From Wolfiporia cocos (lineage: Eukaryota; Basidiomycota; Agaricomycetes; Polyporales; Phaeolaceae), in NCBI GenBank assembly GCA_029448655.1, contig JACCLO010000009.1, positions 124,001 to 188,000 on the forward strand: a stretch of 64,000 bases of DNA. Reading direction: 5' to 3'. This document shows, one piece after another, positions 52,191 through 64,000 of the stretch. Numbering within the stretch: the stretch's first letter is position 1; every line of letters begins with the position of its first letter. The translations under genes and the position numbers were made by a program. The notes under the pieces were generated by a model. The model was not told the origin of the DNA, did not search any database, and saw only the letters and a list, made by a program, of their open reading frames with translations.

Positions 52191-53088
52191 CGCCGCTTGC
52201 ATTATAATCACGTGTGCATCGGCGCGCGCAGAAGGTATGCCAATCAGGATGCGTTTCTGTACTCAAATCAGAGTACATGATGCTGCACATATAACATGCA
52301 TCCGCCAGCACTCTATGCTCAGACCACTTTGCTTTCGTCTGTATCCCGGGAGGTCTGCGCAATCATCCATGCGGCACCAACTCGAAGATGAATCGGCTAG
52401 CCCGTGACAGAGCGCCCATGTTGCCAGACTGAAAGCTCAGGATGCTCATAGGACAGCGTGAAAGTGTCCGAGGGACGTGTTGTCAGGTGTGCTGAGCATC
52501 GCGTATACAGTCTATCAGAGCAATACGGGAGGGCAAACAGATATCAAACGATCGACACACCGGCTTTGTGCTTGGTCGATTGCGCTGGGTAAGGTCGGCA
52601 TTCTCAAGCTAGGGGGATATATCGCCCGTCTCGCTAGGGATACAGGAGGGCAAAGGCGGGCGCACTTCACAATTTATAATCCTTCATGTAGTACACGCAC
52701 ATAGCAACATCCCTCGTATCCGTCGGCGAGATGCACGATTGGGATACTGGGCAACGCTCGTATCCCTAGCGGGGATGGATTAAGTTTGCGCGTGCCACGC
52801 TTAGCTGGAAGAGTCTGCGACTTTGACTGTCAACGAGCGTTGGACATGGTAATGCTGCAGACGCAACTGACAAAGTATTTACACATAGGATCGACATCGA
52901 CAAAATGCACTAGTAGAGACAGGCACCATATCACTGTCGAATAGTAACCCATGGACGGTTTGTGCGGAAAGGGCTTGTGAAGGCGATTCTATACCGAATA
53001 TACTGACATGTCAGTCAGTCAGTCGCGCTCAGCCAGTCGACAAATACAGGAACAGTACTAGGTACCGCCGTAGTGTAATCTCTGCCGC
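52191..53088. other. No gene recognised
   Basis: Only short ORFs. A small GTCA tandem tract lies at about 53009-53024. Confidence 0.4.
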
Positions 53089-55195
53089 TCAGGCAATCTT
53101 GCCCTTATTCCTCTTAGCGACCCAGGCTGGGAGCCATTGTGCGGCCCACTCCTTCTTCGCACGCATCAGCATGTCCATCTTCGTCTCCGGCCCGTAAAAA
53201 TCAACTCTGCAAGGGAACAACGACAGGTGAGTCGTGGATCCACATTCATCGAGCATACTCACCGAGGCGCAGGGATCCCGGCCAATCCACGCAGATTCTC
53301 CAGCCACAATGCAATCATCCCTTGCTCACTGTCGTCGTGGCTTGTAGCTAGCTCCTTCCAGAGTGAGAGGATATCCCCTGTGACTATCCGAGCAGCGACC
53401 CGGCCATCTGCGAATGAGGCAAACTCATACAACAGCCCACCGAATCTATCCCAATCCTGCTCAGTTGCGATCCGCTGTAAGGCTGTTGAGATAGCAGCTT
53501 CATAGCTGGTATGAATGCGCCTGGCGTCGGATTCGGGGAGACGTGAGGAGAGACTCAGGATTGACATGCAGATATACTGCAAAATTGAACCGTCTGCTTC
53601 GACTGTAGATACGCAGTCCATCAACTTCTGCACGTCTAGTCGTGGATATTTCAGTACGATGGTTCAAGTAAAGTAGCAAATACTGACCATTTCTATTCAG
53701 TGTAAACCGATCGTTGTGCTCAGATAACGCCCGAGCCATTCCGGCCCGCAAATACTTTGGGACTCCCTTTTCCGTTATGGCTTCGGAGATGCGGAGATAT
53801 ACTTCTGGCTGCGTCCCGGGTATGGCGAGTAAGAGTCCCAGCAGATAATGCATGCAAGGCTCAATGTATTGCCGACGGTCCTTATCTGCATCGAATATAG
53901 ATATCTTCTGCGACTGCGGATCCGTAGTAAGCTCGCATCTGAGCAGAAAGTCTAGAACGATGTGTCCGAGTGTGGTGAGTGACTGAGAGTCTTGTTCTGT
54001 CCGTTCAACCCATTTATCCCAGGAGTAGGGCCGGGTACCACTTTTGGAACGATCGGTCCTCTGCTCTACTACGGAAGAGAGCGTCTTGAATACTAATTCG
54101 GGGTTCTCGAGATCATTGAGGTAAGGCCGCACAAAGCCTGCGAGGAATTCGTCGTCCATCAGCAACTTATCTGTCGCAACGATGGGCGCGAGCTGTGGTT
54201 CGTCCATTTGCAGATTACGCATCTGGTAAACCTTCCAGGTCTGAGGCCAGCCCTTCACGAGTATTACAGCCTTTCCGTGAATAATGACGAACAATGGCAT
54301 GGTCTTGAGCCGCTGTACCGTAAGGCTAATTAGCCAAGGGATCTCAGATGCTAAACGGCATATAACGGTGAGGCCGTGGAACGCTACAAGATGCGCAGTC
54401 TCAGGGATACTGCGCTCATGAACGCTTTGCATCGCCTCGAGTGCCTGCGGATACCATCGGCGAATAGGAGACGCAACGGTGGTCACAATCAGAGTCATCC
54501 GAAGTGCAGCAGCTTGCACTATTATGATGCCAACAATGACTGGGTGCAAGCTGCACAAGAGGATTACCAATCCCGCAAGTGATGAAGCAATCGCCATTTG
54601 GAGAAGCGCAGGTGGCACGTCCAGCAGATCAGCGATGCGCCAGTCCATAGATCCCTTGTGCTGTACATGCCAGATGCGCACGCGTGTAGGTGGCCCCGTA
54701 CCAGCAGGTTCGCCACCGTGACGACTGAGCCACTCCCGAATGGCAATATCCGCGGATGCTGACATCAGGCTGAGTGCGAGGGAGACGAGCCATAATGCAG
54801 TCGTCGCGGCCGTGATGGACGAGGGATGTGCGTCTGCATATACTGGCTTCATAGAGTCGAGATGCCCAGCAATCGCGACGAGACTGCCAAATCGCGCCCC
54901 GATTTGACGGATTATGAGAATAAACTCGTTCGGCGACTTCGGATTCATGTATCGATACGAGTCGATAATGAACGCAGTCGCTGTTGCAGAGATTATGGCC
55001 GCCTTTGATACCGTGTTAGAGATGTCCGACTGACATAACAGAGAGAAAACGAACGAAAATAAGCAGACCATCGATCTCGCCTCCCCTCCCTCCCACAATT
55101 CTGCGCCAGATATCCTGAAACTTATTGGCTTGCTCGCTCGTTCCAGTCGACAGTTTTTTATCATCCGGCCCGGGATCTTGAGTGTGGATTTGATC
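53089..55195 (-). CDS. DUF6535-type membrane protein (5' end unresolved)
   Basis: Four exons are supported: 55195-55055, 55002-53688, 53635-53263 and 53206-53089, with introns of 52, 52 and 56 bp (GT..AG) that keep frame. The product contains FQDIWRRIVGGRGG, then DGLLIF joined to AAIISATATAFIIDSY. This matches the start of the basidiomycete DUF6535 domain. Hydrophobic segments follow (ALWLVSLALSLM; SLAGLVILLCSL; VIVGIIIVQAAAL). The long soluble C-terminus is helical and ends KRNKGKIA. Function is unknown. This is the only clear host gene in the window. It uses a phase-0 acceptor at 55196, so at least one exon lies upstream. Confidence 0.7.
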
Positions 55196-55502
55196 CTGAA
55201 GAAGTGTTTTATGTCTGTGACATCCGAGCCCTACTGCAGCTGAAGATAACCGACCTGCAGCTCTGTTTCGTCGCTCTGGAGAAATACGGATGGTGTCTGT
55301 GCTCGTTTAGATGTCGCCCCTCCACTCTAAGGTAATCGGGTGAAAATCAGGTCAGAACGGAGAAAAATGTACGATCACTCGGGTAAACAAAACACACCTG
55401 TGCAGCATGGCCATTGGTAGGCTTGACACGACTTTTTCTACCTGCTAATTTCTGCTCGTCGCCGCTCAAGATATCTCTCTGTTGTACTTGAAGGGGTAAT
55501 AT

Positions 55503-55766
55503 CTACCGTGTGAGTTTCATTGGATTCCTTGATCGTAGATGTTGACGCCGAGCTGTCTTGCTGAGAATCATTCGGTTCTGGTCCATTAGTCTGAGATGGT
55601 GAGAATATGCCGGAGTTGCCACGACTCTTCGGGTATCCTGCTGCTTCGTTCGTTGATATCGATGAAGAGGATATAGCTCGTCCAATATCCTGATTCCGAG
55701 CACCGTAATAATCATGAACGAGTCAGTGATAAGTATGTTCAGCTAACTCACTCGGTCTTTGCTCAT
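55503..55766 (-). CDS. Possible N-terminal exons of the DUF6535 gene
   Basis: ATG at 55766 gives MSKDR followed by a GTGAGT donor. After a probable 64-bp intron a Ser/Thr/Asn-rich frame opens (DIGRAISSSSISTNE to SNETHT). A disordered N-terminus would fit, but the connection to 55195 is not resolved. Confidence 0.35.
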
Positions 55767-57068
55767 GGTGTTCTAGTAGATGCAGAATCAAAGTAAGCGG
55801 CTGAGACGAGTGAGGCGAAATTAGTTCATGCTTCATCGCGCTTGCTGTAATATAGCACTTGATCATCGGTACATTGAGGCCGCACTTCCGCATTTGAATT
55901 TGACACCAGATTGCATGTACACAACGTTGACACGCTCTGATTCTGCATAGATCTCAGCCCGTACACGAGGTAGGTGACCTACATAGCCTACAAAAAGTCT
56001 CTCCGGCCCCACTTTGTCAGAGATATCAGCGAGGCCTTCAAGCTCACCAACTCGTCGCAGGTAACCCAGTATTCAACACTCCAGCGCTCGTCCCTCACTA
56101 GTCGCCACAACGTAGCGCCGACTCAAATGAACACGCTGAATGAGCGTGCACTAGAGCACGACCGAGGGGAGGAGCGCTGACGTGCAACACCCTTGGCGTG
56201 TAACGAGCCGGTAGAAGTATCTCTGCAGTGCTCTCCAAGCGCATAAACGATGTAAGGCGATTGGAGCAATGTTGCACTATCAGGCACTCGCTCGTTGCAA
56301 TGCCTTTGCACGCACCCAGTTAACGTGGCAAAATACGCTCTTGGCCCTGCTTCGTTGATTGAGGGTATCCAACTACGGCATCAGGTCGATCTTTCATCTT
56401 TCATCCATTGCTGACATTATCCTGGCGCAGATCCTCGTGCCATGTTTAGCCATGTCAACTCCGAGGCAGAGCAAACGAAGATCATACCTTGAACTATCAC
56501 ACATGGATCTCATCGATATCGTACAATAGAAGACGACACGGAGAAAAGGCGTGCCCAATACGACAGCATCGTGGTCTAGTAAGAAAAATGGTTGTAGCAT
56601 CGGGCAAATCACTTGAGGTTAATTACCCGGATGTCCGGATGTCACGTGAAGTTCACGTTTGTACCGACGCGTCGGGGCGTCTGCGCGGCCCACCAACGAA
56701 CGTTGCAGACCGCACCGCGAGGCTGTGGTAGCTCATAGAGCAGGATGGAATATTTTCAACTATTGGACCTCAGATATGTATTCATAGAATTCACGAAGCT
56801 CACAGTCCTGCTACTACTTGCTAGAGCTCTTGTAACCAATAACATTAGTGGGTAAAGGTTGTTGGTGTCTGGTCGAGTTCGTGATAGGCATTGTACAATG
56901 CTGTTCATGGCGACAAGTGTCACTTTCCCTGTGAAAAAGTGGTTTTAACATGTGTGCTACCTAAACCAGTGTGGCTGTGGCTCCACGCAGTCTTGTTGGT
57001 CTTCGAGGATATGCAATCTGTGGTCCTAAAGTCCCTCATTGTGAGAGGATTATGTAAGTGGCATCCTG
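55767..57068. other. Mostly unassigned; holds a solitary MULE terminus
   Basis: 56611-56690 (ACTTGAGGTTAATTACCC, CGACGCGTCGG) matches the left end of the MULE at 57197 in the same orientation. No partner end was found. No gene was recognised in the rest. Confidence 0.5.
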
Positions 57069-57531
57069 GCATAGACTAGTGTTGCCGAAGTTCAGTTCAG
57101 AACCAAGGTTCAGAACCTGAACCGCCAGAACCGAACCTAGGTTCAGGTTCAGTCCAGGTCCGGTTCAGGGTAGGATGTCAGGGTTCGGTTCTTGGTACTT
57201 GAGGTTAATTACCCAGCGGGTTTGCGTAGATGCAAGCGCTGAGGATCACGTGGATTTCACGTGGATACCGACGCGTCGGGCCAGCGGCGGGCGTCTCTAT
57301 GCGCCCCTTCGACACTAAACATTGAAGTCTTCGGCCGACCCCTTTACAAATTGAAAAGACTTCGCTAGGAATCATTAGAATGATTAAAATAACTAGTTAG
57401 CACATTATTGGGAGGGCGCTTGCGTACACTACACCCATCCCTAAGTCCCCGCCTACCGCCCACCTGACGTGCAACGAAAACGTCTAGCGCACACAGTGCC
57501 CGCTACCTCACGTCCCCCCCACTTCTGCTCT

Positions 57532-60500
57532 ATGTCGAAAGTCTGTATACAGTGCGGCGGTGATCCGAAGCCATTATCAGCATTTTCAGTCCGACAGAAA
57601 GATACCAAAAATGCGCAGAAAGGGGAGCTCACTGCAAAATGTACTGCCTGTATGCAGAAGGAGAAGCGGCACCGGCAGGCAAAGCGATATGCTCAAGAAG
57701 AAGATAGCGATGACTTATACCACGAGACGGGTCTTTCGGACCCTAACATGACGCCGTTTTCTCAATTTGCTGCGAAAGCGTTGGAGGCGTTGGATGCTGG
57801 GCAGTGCAGTCTTGCAGCACGAGTGGATCTGAGGGATCTTGGGCTCGAGGGAGATAGTAAGGCGAAGGCAAATACTATAGCAGACTTACTAGGGCATCAG
57901 ACCCTCTTGCATTGGACGTGAGTTGTTGCACATATATCTGAGATCTGACTGAACAGGAGAATCCATCAGCTATGAGGCAAAAAGAACCCGTGCCCGCACC
58001 AATGACACCGTGTTTACCTTCAGCTGTGCACAATCTCGCCAGCGTGAGCCCAGTCCGAAGGTTCCAAAGACGATAAAGCCACGTACAACCCGCCGCATGG
58101 ACCGATTTGACTGTCACGGCTGGCTCCACATTGTGATCGGCGATCAGACTCATGAAGCTTCGATTCGGCTCAAGCACGATGAACAGCACCTGGCTTATGT
58201 CAATATAGACCTCCCTAACCACTGGAAAGAGTACATTGAGGAGCATTCACGGACCCAGACTCCAGGAGAGGTGAGTAATGATCTCTAACCAATAATGAAA
58301 CTGACAGACCTGATTCTTGGGATAGATATGGCGCCATATTGTCCGTGAAGAGATGTACGGAAAGGCAGCGTCTGAGGTCAATATGCCCTTTCGTTCGAAA
58401 GCGGTATACTACTACTGGCACGTGGTCAGTAGAAATGACTGGAGACGAGCCGACGACCCACTTGATTTTGCGAGGAAGTTCATCAAGGAAAAGGGGGATG
58501 AATACCAAGTTAGATTGCTCGATTTAGAAGAAGTACCAGGAACGAGGGTGCTAGCCTTCCAGGTAACTGATTTCTTGAAGGAGTGGGCAAACCGTACCCA
58601 GGAGCTAGCAATGGACTCAACATGTACGTCGCTATCTCTCGTCGTATTCATATACTAACAGGAATTATGAAGGGAATACGAATGGCACCAACTTTGAGCT
58701 CTTCGCAGCGGTAGCAGATGCCCAGGGCTCTGGGATCCCACTTGCGTTCGTACTTAGTGTTGCCGAAGTTCAGTTCAGAACCAAGGTTCAGAACCTGAAC
58801 CGCCTGAACCGAACCTAGGTTCAGGTTCAGTCCAGGTCCGGTTCAGGGTAGGACATCAAGGTTCGGTTCTTGGTTCAGGGGGGTCATGAATACCCTTGAA
58901 CCAGGTTCGAACCGGACTGAACCTTGAACCACATAGCATTAACATATTCTGTGTAGCCACTGGTGGATAAGCATCAATTACAATTATGTTCTTGCCATCT
59001 TTGCTATAGTGTTGTTGCAGTAAGTTATGGATAGCTGGCTTCACCATAGCAAGCACCAGCACTCATATACTCTAGTCTCCCAATATGGCAAGGGCTCAAC
59101 CCCATGCTGGGATCACCATGCTTTCTGTGGCACTGGGCTGCATTTGTTGCTGTCAGATGAAGTAAGAAATGTAGAAGATTATGTTCCACTTCATATCCAT
59201 GATCCTAGATTATATACAGTGTTGTCTAAGAATGGTTTGTTATTGAGGTTTGCCTCAGGCTAATTCACAATCATAAACTCTGATTACTGAACTGCTCAAA
59301 ATGGCTGCCTTGAGTGATTATTGTGCATCTAAAATTTATGTTTACCACTCTAATCAAGATTAAGAGCCACTTTGAAATTCAGCCCAATAGACACCAAATG
59401 GAGGCACTGCAGAACTTGAAGTGTGTTTACTTTAGTGGGTTCAATAGTGCCAGGAATGAGGTAGGCAATAGAGAGCAATTGGTATACATAGAAAGGTGCA
59501 TGAAGTTGGTGTCTATATTATTATTTTTACACTCTATAGAAGCAAGTAACTTAGTGGTTCGAACCTAGTTCGAACCATGAACCGAACCTGATGAACCAGT
59601 TCACCAGGTTCAGTCCAGGTTCAGGTTCAGGTTCAGGCTCCCTGCAGTCGGTTCGGTTCTGGGTTCAGCCCTAGACCCCCCTGAACCTGGACCGAACTGA
59701 ACTTCGGCAACACTATTCGTACTCGTTTCAATGGGTCCTAATGCAGCAACTGGTGCAAAGCAGGCCATCCTCGAAAGCTTCCTAAGAGAGCTGAAGAAGC
59801 TTGGGGTCGATCCAGAATACACACTCACTGACAAAGATTGGTCAGAAATCAATGCGATGCATGCAGTATGGCCGAATGCGAAGCATCAATTATGTTTTTG
59901 GCATGCGCTCCGTGCACTCAAACAGCGGCTTGCAAAGAATAAAGAGAGCCCTGCACCTTATGACGTTAAATCAGCACATGATGAGTTTTCGTTCATTGAT
60001 GTAGACTTCTTACCGGAGATGCAGCGTCGAACGTCAGGTCTAGTATGTGTATATCAGTTCGAGAATAGTGGGGAAATCACTCACACGGCTGTTCAGATAC
60101 AAAGACCACCGGAGAAACCTCTCATGAGGATCCACCCACTCATAAATGGCCGTCCATCTGTCCTGACACCTGCGATTCCCCCCATCCGACTCAAGCTACC
60201 CGGTCCTAGGATAGCACGATCGACATCGCCAGAGCCTGAGAACTTTGATCTTGAAGGTGAACAGGTCAAATTTCTGCTCCCTGTCAAACACAATGACAGC
60301 GATCAGCTTCCAAATAGCAATTCCGGTGAGTACCAGACTCATTGTACAGAGCACTATGCTGAGTAGGCATCTCAGACAATGAGAGCGACTGGCTAGAGGA
60401 TGAAGAAGATATCAGGCAGCACATTGCCGAAGTTACAGAAGATGATGTCGTTATCAGGGACAACACCGGAACACCGGATCCGGGGTCAGACGCAAAGCAC

Positions 60501-61760
60501 CGAAGTCCAGAATACCAATTCTGTCCAGCTAATGATCGGCTACCGATTATGCGACTCTTCGCGAAGCATGCTTCCCAGCATTCTCTCTTGCCTGACCGGC
60601 ATGGGAAGCCCCGTACTGCAAGGGACATTTGGCGCGATGCTATAACTGAGATGTACTTCCACTGTGAGCGGAATTGGCTTTGCGAAGTCTGGGCTTATCT
60701 CTGGACGTCTTGGTATTCTCCATCCCGCTGGATTCTATGGGCACGTTCTGCAAATGCTAACAGCATCCCATGCAAGCGCACAACAATGATAGTGGAGGCA
60801 CTATGGCGCAACATCAAACGACTTGTTCTTCACATGTATAACCGCCCTCCGGTCGATCTTGCTGTCTACGCAGTCATAACTAAGGCACTACCTCCCTATC
60901 GCTTAACACTCGCCCGGCTTATCATTCCTCAGCGTGTGGGTCGATCACAGGGCCTCACACATTCACAGGAAGCATTCAAGCGTTCCTGGGAACGTCTGCT
61001 AACAGTTCCCATCAACGGTGTGTATGTTACAGATGTTTCACGGTGGACATGTGACTGTGGGGCCCAGAAATATCACTCATACCTCCTGTGCAAACATCTC
61101 GTACAAAACACCGGGCCTCTACCTGCTCATTGGTGGGCTTCTGCTGTTAGATTTCATATTCCTCCATTCTACACCGTTCCAATTGAGGGGATTGTTGCTC
61201 TGCCACCCGAGGAGCCGGCACCATATGCCTGGCATGCTCGCATGCCTCAGGCAAGTACTGTGCCATTGTTAACTATGGTATGCAGTACAGAATCAGATGC
61301 AGAACCTACAGCCAGTGTAGGTATTTCCATTTGAATGCTGATGTTGTTGTTGACTTGAATTTTTGCAGATTCTGTCTTCGCCGTCAAGGCCTCCGCCAAC
61401 AGGAAGAGATGGTCTGATGCGAACACGTGTGGGAGGTAACGGGGGCTTCGCAGTAAGCATCCTACTTGATCACACTTCTCTATACTAAGATTTCAAAATT
61501 TTCAGCTCGACGATGAAGATGAAATCGACGTAGACCACTTAATTGCAGTTCTACGGCGATCATTGCGCATCCTTGAGGACCAACAAGATCGCGCGGAGCC
61601 ACGGTGGTTCAAGAATGCAGCACATATAATGAAACCACTTATCCGCTGGGAAAGTGATATCCGTCGCCACGAACAGCGTCGTACAATGCCCATCACAAAC
61701 TCAACTACTCGCCAACAACCCCTAGCCACAAATGTTATTGGCTACAAGTACTGTATTTAA
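57532..61760 (+). pseudogene. MULE transposase gene, interrupted by a hAT MITE
   Basis: The N-terminus is zinc-ribbon-like (CIQCGG...CTACM). The catalytic MULE region is NGTNFELFAAVADAQGSG, the MITE (58755-59715), then a block with DKDWSEINAM and KHQLCFWHALRALK. The C-terminal SWIM finger is CDCG..CKH at about 61052-61102. Introns at 60326-60366, 61317-61368 and 61453-61505 keep the frame, and the last exon ends at TAA 61758-61760. Donors near 57918 and 58621 do not join cleanly in frame, so the 5' part may hold an indel or other splice sites. Removing the MITE and one 8-bp duplication restores colinearity there. Confidence 0.8.
58755..59715 (+). mobile_element. hAT-type MITE (961 bp) inside the MULE transposase
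   Basis: Inverted repeats TAGTGTTGCCGAAGTTCAG and perfect 8-bp duplications TTCGTACT (58747-58754, 59716-59723). The ends are crowded with GAACC/GGTTC words. There is no transposase. Confidence 0.9.
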
Positions 61761-62565
61761 CAGAGTTTCCTACATCTTGAATACAGATATCAATGAGCGA
61801 TACAAGCAATTCACTATATAGTCTGTCTATCTTGCCTCGAAAAGCTTCCACAGTGCCGTGGCCTTCAACTTTCGTCGAAGGGGCACGCAGAGACGCCCGC
61901 CGCTGGCCGACGCGTCAGTGTGTACGTGAAATCCACGTGATCCTCAGCGCTTGCATCTACGCAAACCCGCTGGCTAATTAACCTCAAGTGTTCTTGGTTC
62001 AGGGGAGCCATGGGTACCCTTGAACCAGGTTCGAACCGGACTGAACCTTGAACCACTTAGCATTAACATATTCTTGGCAACTGCTGGTGGATAAGCATAA
62101 ATTACAATCATATTCTTGCCATCTTTGCTATAGTATTGTTGCAGTAAGCTATGGATAACTGGCCTCACCATGGCAAGCATCAGCACTCATATACTCCAGT
62201 CTCCCAATATGGTGAGAGCTCAACCCCATGCTGGAAGTACTGTGCTTTCTTTGGCACTGGGCTACATTCACTGCTGTCAGATGAAGTAAAAAATGTAGTT
62301 CACAATGTTTCACTTCATATCCATGAACCTAGGTTATATACAGAGCTGTCTAATAAGGTTTGTTATTGAGCTTTGCCTCAGGCTAATTTACACTCATTCT
62401 GCTCATGGATTCTGATAACTGAACTGCTCAAATTTGCTGCCTTGAGTGATTATTGTGCATCAAAGTTATGTTTTACCACTGTAAAGAAGACTAAGAGCCA
62501 CTTTGGAATGTAGCAGCCCAATAGACACCAAATAGAGGCACTGCAGAACTTGAAGTTTGGTGTTG

Positions 62566-62805
62566 TCAGAAAAATATTTCTCTCAGGTTTTCCAGGCAGG
62601 TCAGGATAGGTGAGGTGTTTGAGGGGTCGATGGCGAGCAATATACCTAGTAGACACGCAGCTTGTAGCGATCCAAACGGCGGCGGCATGTTGAATGGATC
62701 AGGAATGATAGAAATCGAATTAAAACATTGGTAACTGATTCCCTGAGTCCTGAGCAAACACCTCGAGCACAGCTCTTCGTCTAACTTCGTCTTGGCAGTA
62801 ATCAA
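62566..62805 (-). CDS. Hypothetical gene fragment
   Basis: A 79-codon frame (MPPPFGSLQAACLLGILLAI within it) looks like part of a larger host protein. It abuts the broken MITE. No family was recognised. 62806-63109 is unassigned. Confidence 0.3.
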   Translation of the reverse strand: MITAKTKLDEELCSRCLLRTQGISYQCFNSISIIPDPFNMPPPFGSLQAACLLGILLAIDPSNTSPILTCLENLREIFF

Positions 62806-63109
62806 TGTATTTTCTTGTATCTACACGCTGCCTAAATACATAGAGAGCCATAAGGTTTTCTATCACATTTTGAGTGCCCTAAAATTTGAGTATGCACCCT
62901 ACAAGCTATACAAGTCAGAGACGAACCCTGAAACAGAGAGGATTGTCCTGTAATACAAGAAAATTATTTTACGAGACCGATAGACCGTAGATCGGTGGTG
63001 CGGAGAGGTTAGAGAGAGAAGACATGGAAAAAGCTATAGGAAAGCAGTCGAGGTTGGGACAGCCCTCTCTATGCTAGAGAGCCTAGAGAAATGTCGGATA
63101 GTACCTGTC

Positions 63110-63480
63110 TGACACAAGCGTATTCTCAAGCAACTACTCAGGGGAATATTACTCGCGTGAAAGCGTATTCCTAGTCTGAGGCTACTCAAGGCAACAAAGG
63201 CCAAGACGAGTCTGGGGTGCTCCCTGCTCGTCTGGCTGGTATATATGCTCGTAGGCTGTTTGTACATGTTTGGCTACTATACAGTATTATGTAAGCTGAT
63301 AGACCGTTTAGAGTATGGTAAACCCTATCGTAGGTGTAGAGCCACATCAAGGGTGTCCGGGGTCTGTGTAGGCACGTGTGGGGTGTTCGGGGTCCTTGCA
63401 CGTGATGCATAGGCGGGCGCTTAGATAAGATAAGGGCTGTCTCTAGTCGCAAGCTAGTTGGAGAAAATCGGCTTGTGACA
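63110..63480 (-). repeat. 3' LTR of element G (371 bp)
   Basis: TGACAC...GTGACA, followed on the right by a polypurine tract (plus-strand GTACCCCCTCTTCTAG, 63481-63496). It is homologous to the G solo LTR at 49486-50455. Confidence 0.8.
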
Positions 63481-64000
63481 GTACCCCCTCTTCTAGCTGC
63501 GTGTCCCCACGCCCAGCAATCACTTTGTACATAGTTTGGTCAACATGGCACGGGTGGTCTACGGTTTTGGTGCATATGTGCGGATGCGCCAGTTGGAGAG
63601 TGTTTAAGACCGGGTAGATCCAGTATCCTATTGATTCAGGTATAGTGGATTCTATCGGTGTTCCAACGCGTATTCCGTATTGCATAACCCGCGTTCGTGG
63701 ATCGCAGAACCAGAAGTTACGAGCGACGAGCTTCTTTTCGTAGGCGTAGAATGGTATGCTGCCTTTGACTAGAAGCGTAATGTCTATGTCGTCGTATATA
63801 ATGAACTCCTTCGGGTTCTTTCTGAGTCCCATTTCCTGAGCTTTTCGTTCGAAGTCCTCCCACTCTGGGTCCCATTTGGTGTTAGAGTGGTCTCAGCCAG
63901 TGTTTCTGTTTTTCCACTGGTTACCTGGGGCGGATGGTCTTGCTTCGAAGAATTTTGTAACGAGCTCTTGGTAATGGTTCAGTCCACGCTTTCGTTCCCA
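63446..64000 (-). pseudogene. C-terminal part of a Pol-like protein, element G (partial)
   Basis: The frame enters from the right edge (WERKRGLNHYQELVTKF), has an in-frame TGA at 63893-63895, and continues (SNTKWDPEWEDF, then EFIIYDDIDITL) into the LTR. Its position next to the polypurine tract suggests the end of pol. No catalytic domain is visible here. Confidence 0.55.

Larger units (their letters stand above)
57197..61989 (+). mobile_element. MULE (Mutator-like) DNA transposon
   Basis: Long inverted repeats of about 115 bp (57197-57312 and 61875-61989) begin ACTTGAGGTTAATTA. Perfect 9-bp duplications GTTCTTGGT (57188-57196, 61990-61998) are diagnostic of Mutator-like elements. Without the inner MITE it is about 3.8 kb. 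Confidence 0.9.
57077..62561 (+). mobile_element. hAT-type MITE, GGTTC-rich, split by a MULE and 3'-truncated
   Basis: Pieces 57077-57196 and 61999-62561 are colinear with the intact MITE at 58755-59715 (start TAGTGTTGCCGAAGTTC). The right end is missing past about 62561, so no duplication can be tested. Confidence 0.75.

Noticed and set aside
61999..62060. tRNA-like B box (GGTTCGAACC) in the MITE
   Set aside because: It belongs to the dense GGTTC/GAACC subterminal words; no A box or cloverleaf is present.
1..64000. Hammerhead ribozyme (retrozyme-type) in the small LTR elements
   Set aside because: I looked for the CTGATGA...GAAA core in the LTRs of C, C' and B and found no convincing arrangement.

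Overview
The window is fungal and very probably from an agaricomycete basidiomycete. A Rhizoctonia/Ceratobasidiaceae-type genome would fit, but I cannot confirm the species. The pointers are chromodomain Ty3/Gypsy retrotransposons that prime themselves like Tf1, a host gene with the DUF6535 architecture, introns of about 40-60 bp, and pogo-like, MULE and hAT DNA transposons. Apart from the DUF6535 gene and a few unassigned ORFs, the 64 kb is a deeply nested transposon cluster. No tRNA, rRNA or CRISPR was seen.

Layout. 1-3198: 5' end of a minus-strand Ty3/Gypsy element (family F: LTR, structured leader, a pre-gag ORF, start of gag). 3199-12893: a decayed LINE and many solo or broken LTRs, several with perfect 5-bp target duplications, plus a 1.9-kb TRIM-like element (C', 4501-6376). 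12894-28967: a minus-strand non-coding LTR element (family B, 1095-bp LTRs) split by an intact 10-kb plus-strand element A1 (16393-26401, duplication AGGGG). 28968-47954: a family-D LTR split by a pogo-like transposon (29277-47708, TA duplication). That transposon is itself split by a composite family-A element A2 (29282-43532, duplication CTGTG). A2 carries an extra internal LTR and a 1888-bp TRIM-like element C (34486-36373, duplication CGCAA). 47955-53088: nested solo LTRs and a hAT MITE. 53089-55766: the DUF6535-type host gene. 57077-62561: a hAT MITE split by a MULE, whose transposase gene is split by a second copy of the same MITE. 63110-64000: 3' end of another minus-strand LTR element (G).

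How the parts work. A1 encodes a pre-gag ORF1 protein, Gag with a zinc knuckle, and a Pol in the +1 frame: protease, RT, RNase H, integrase, chromodomain and a C-terminal dUTPase with all five motifs. Families A, B, C, C' and F each carry an 11-13 nt primer-binding site that exactly complements the start of their own R region. This supports self-priming. B, C and C' keep LTRs, primer site and polypurine tract but no recognisable gag/pol, so they presumably depend on partners such as A.

Most unusual signals. (i) Element B is packed with perfect hairpins, including an exactly 68-nt two-hairpin motif in three copies whose stems covary while loops and spacers stay fixed. (ii) An undescribed-looking pre-gag ORF is shared by two divergent retrotransposon families. 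(iii) The self-priming duplex has been rewritten in four different sequences.
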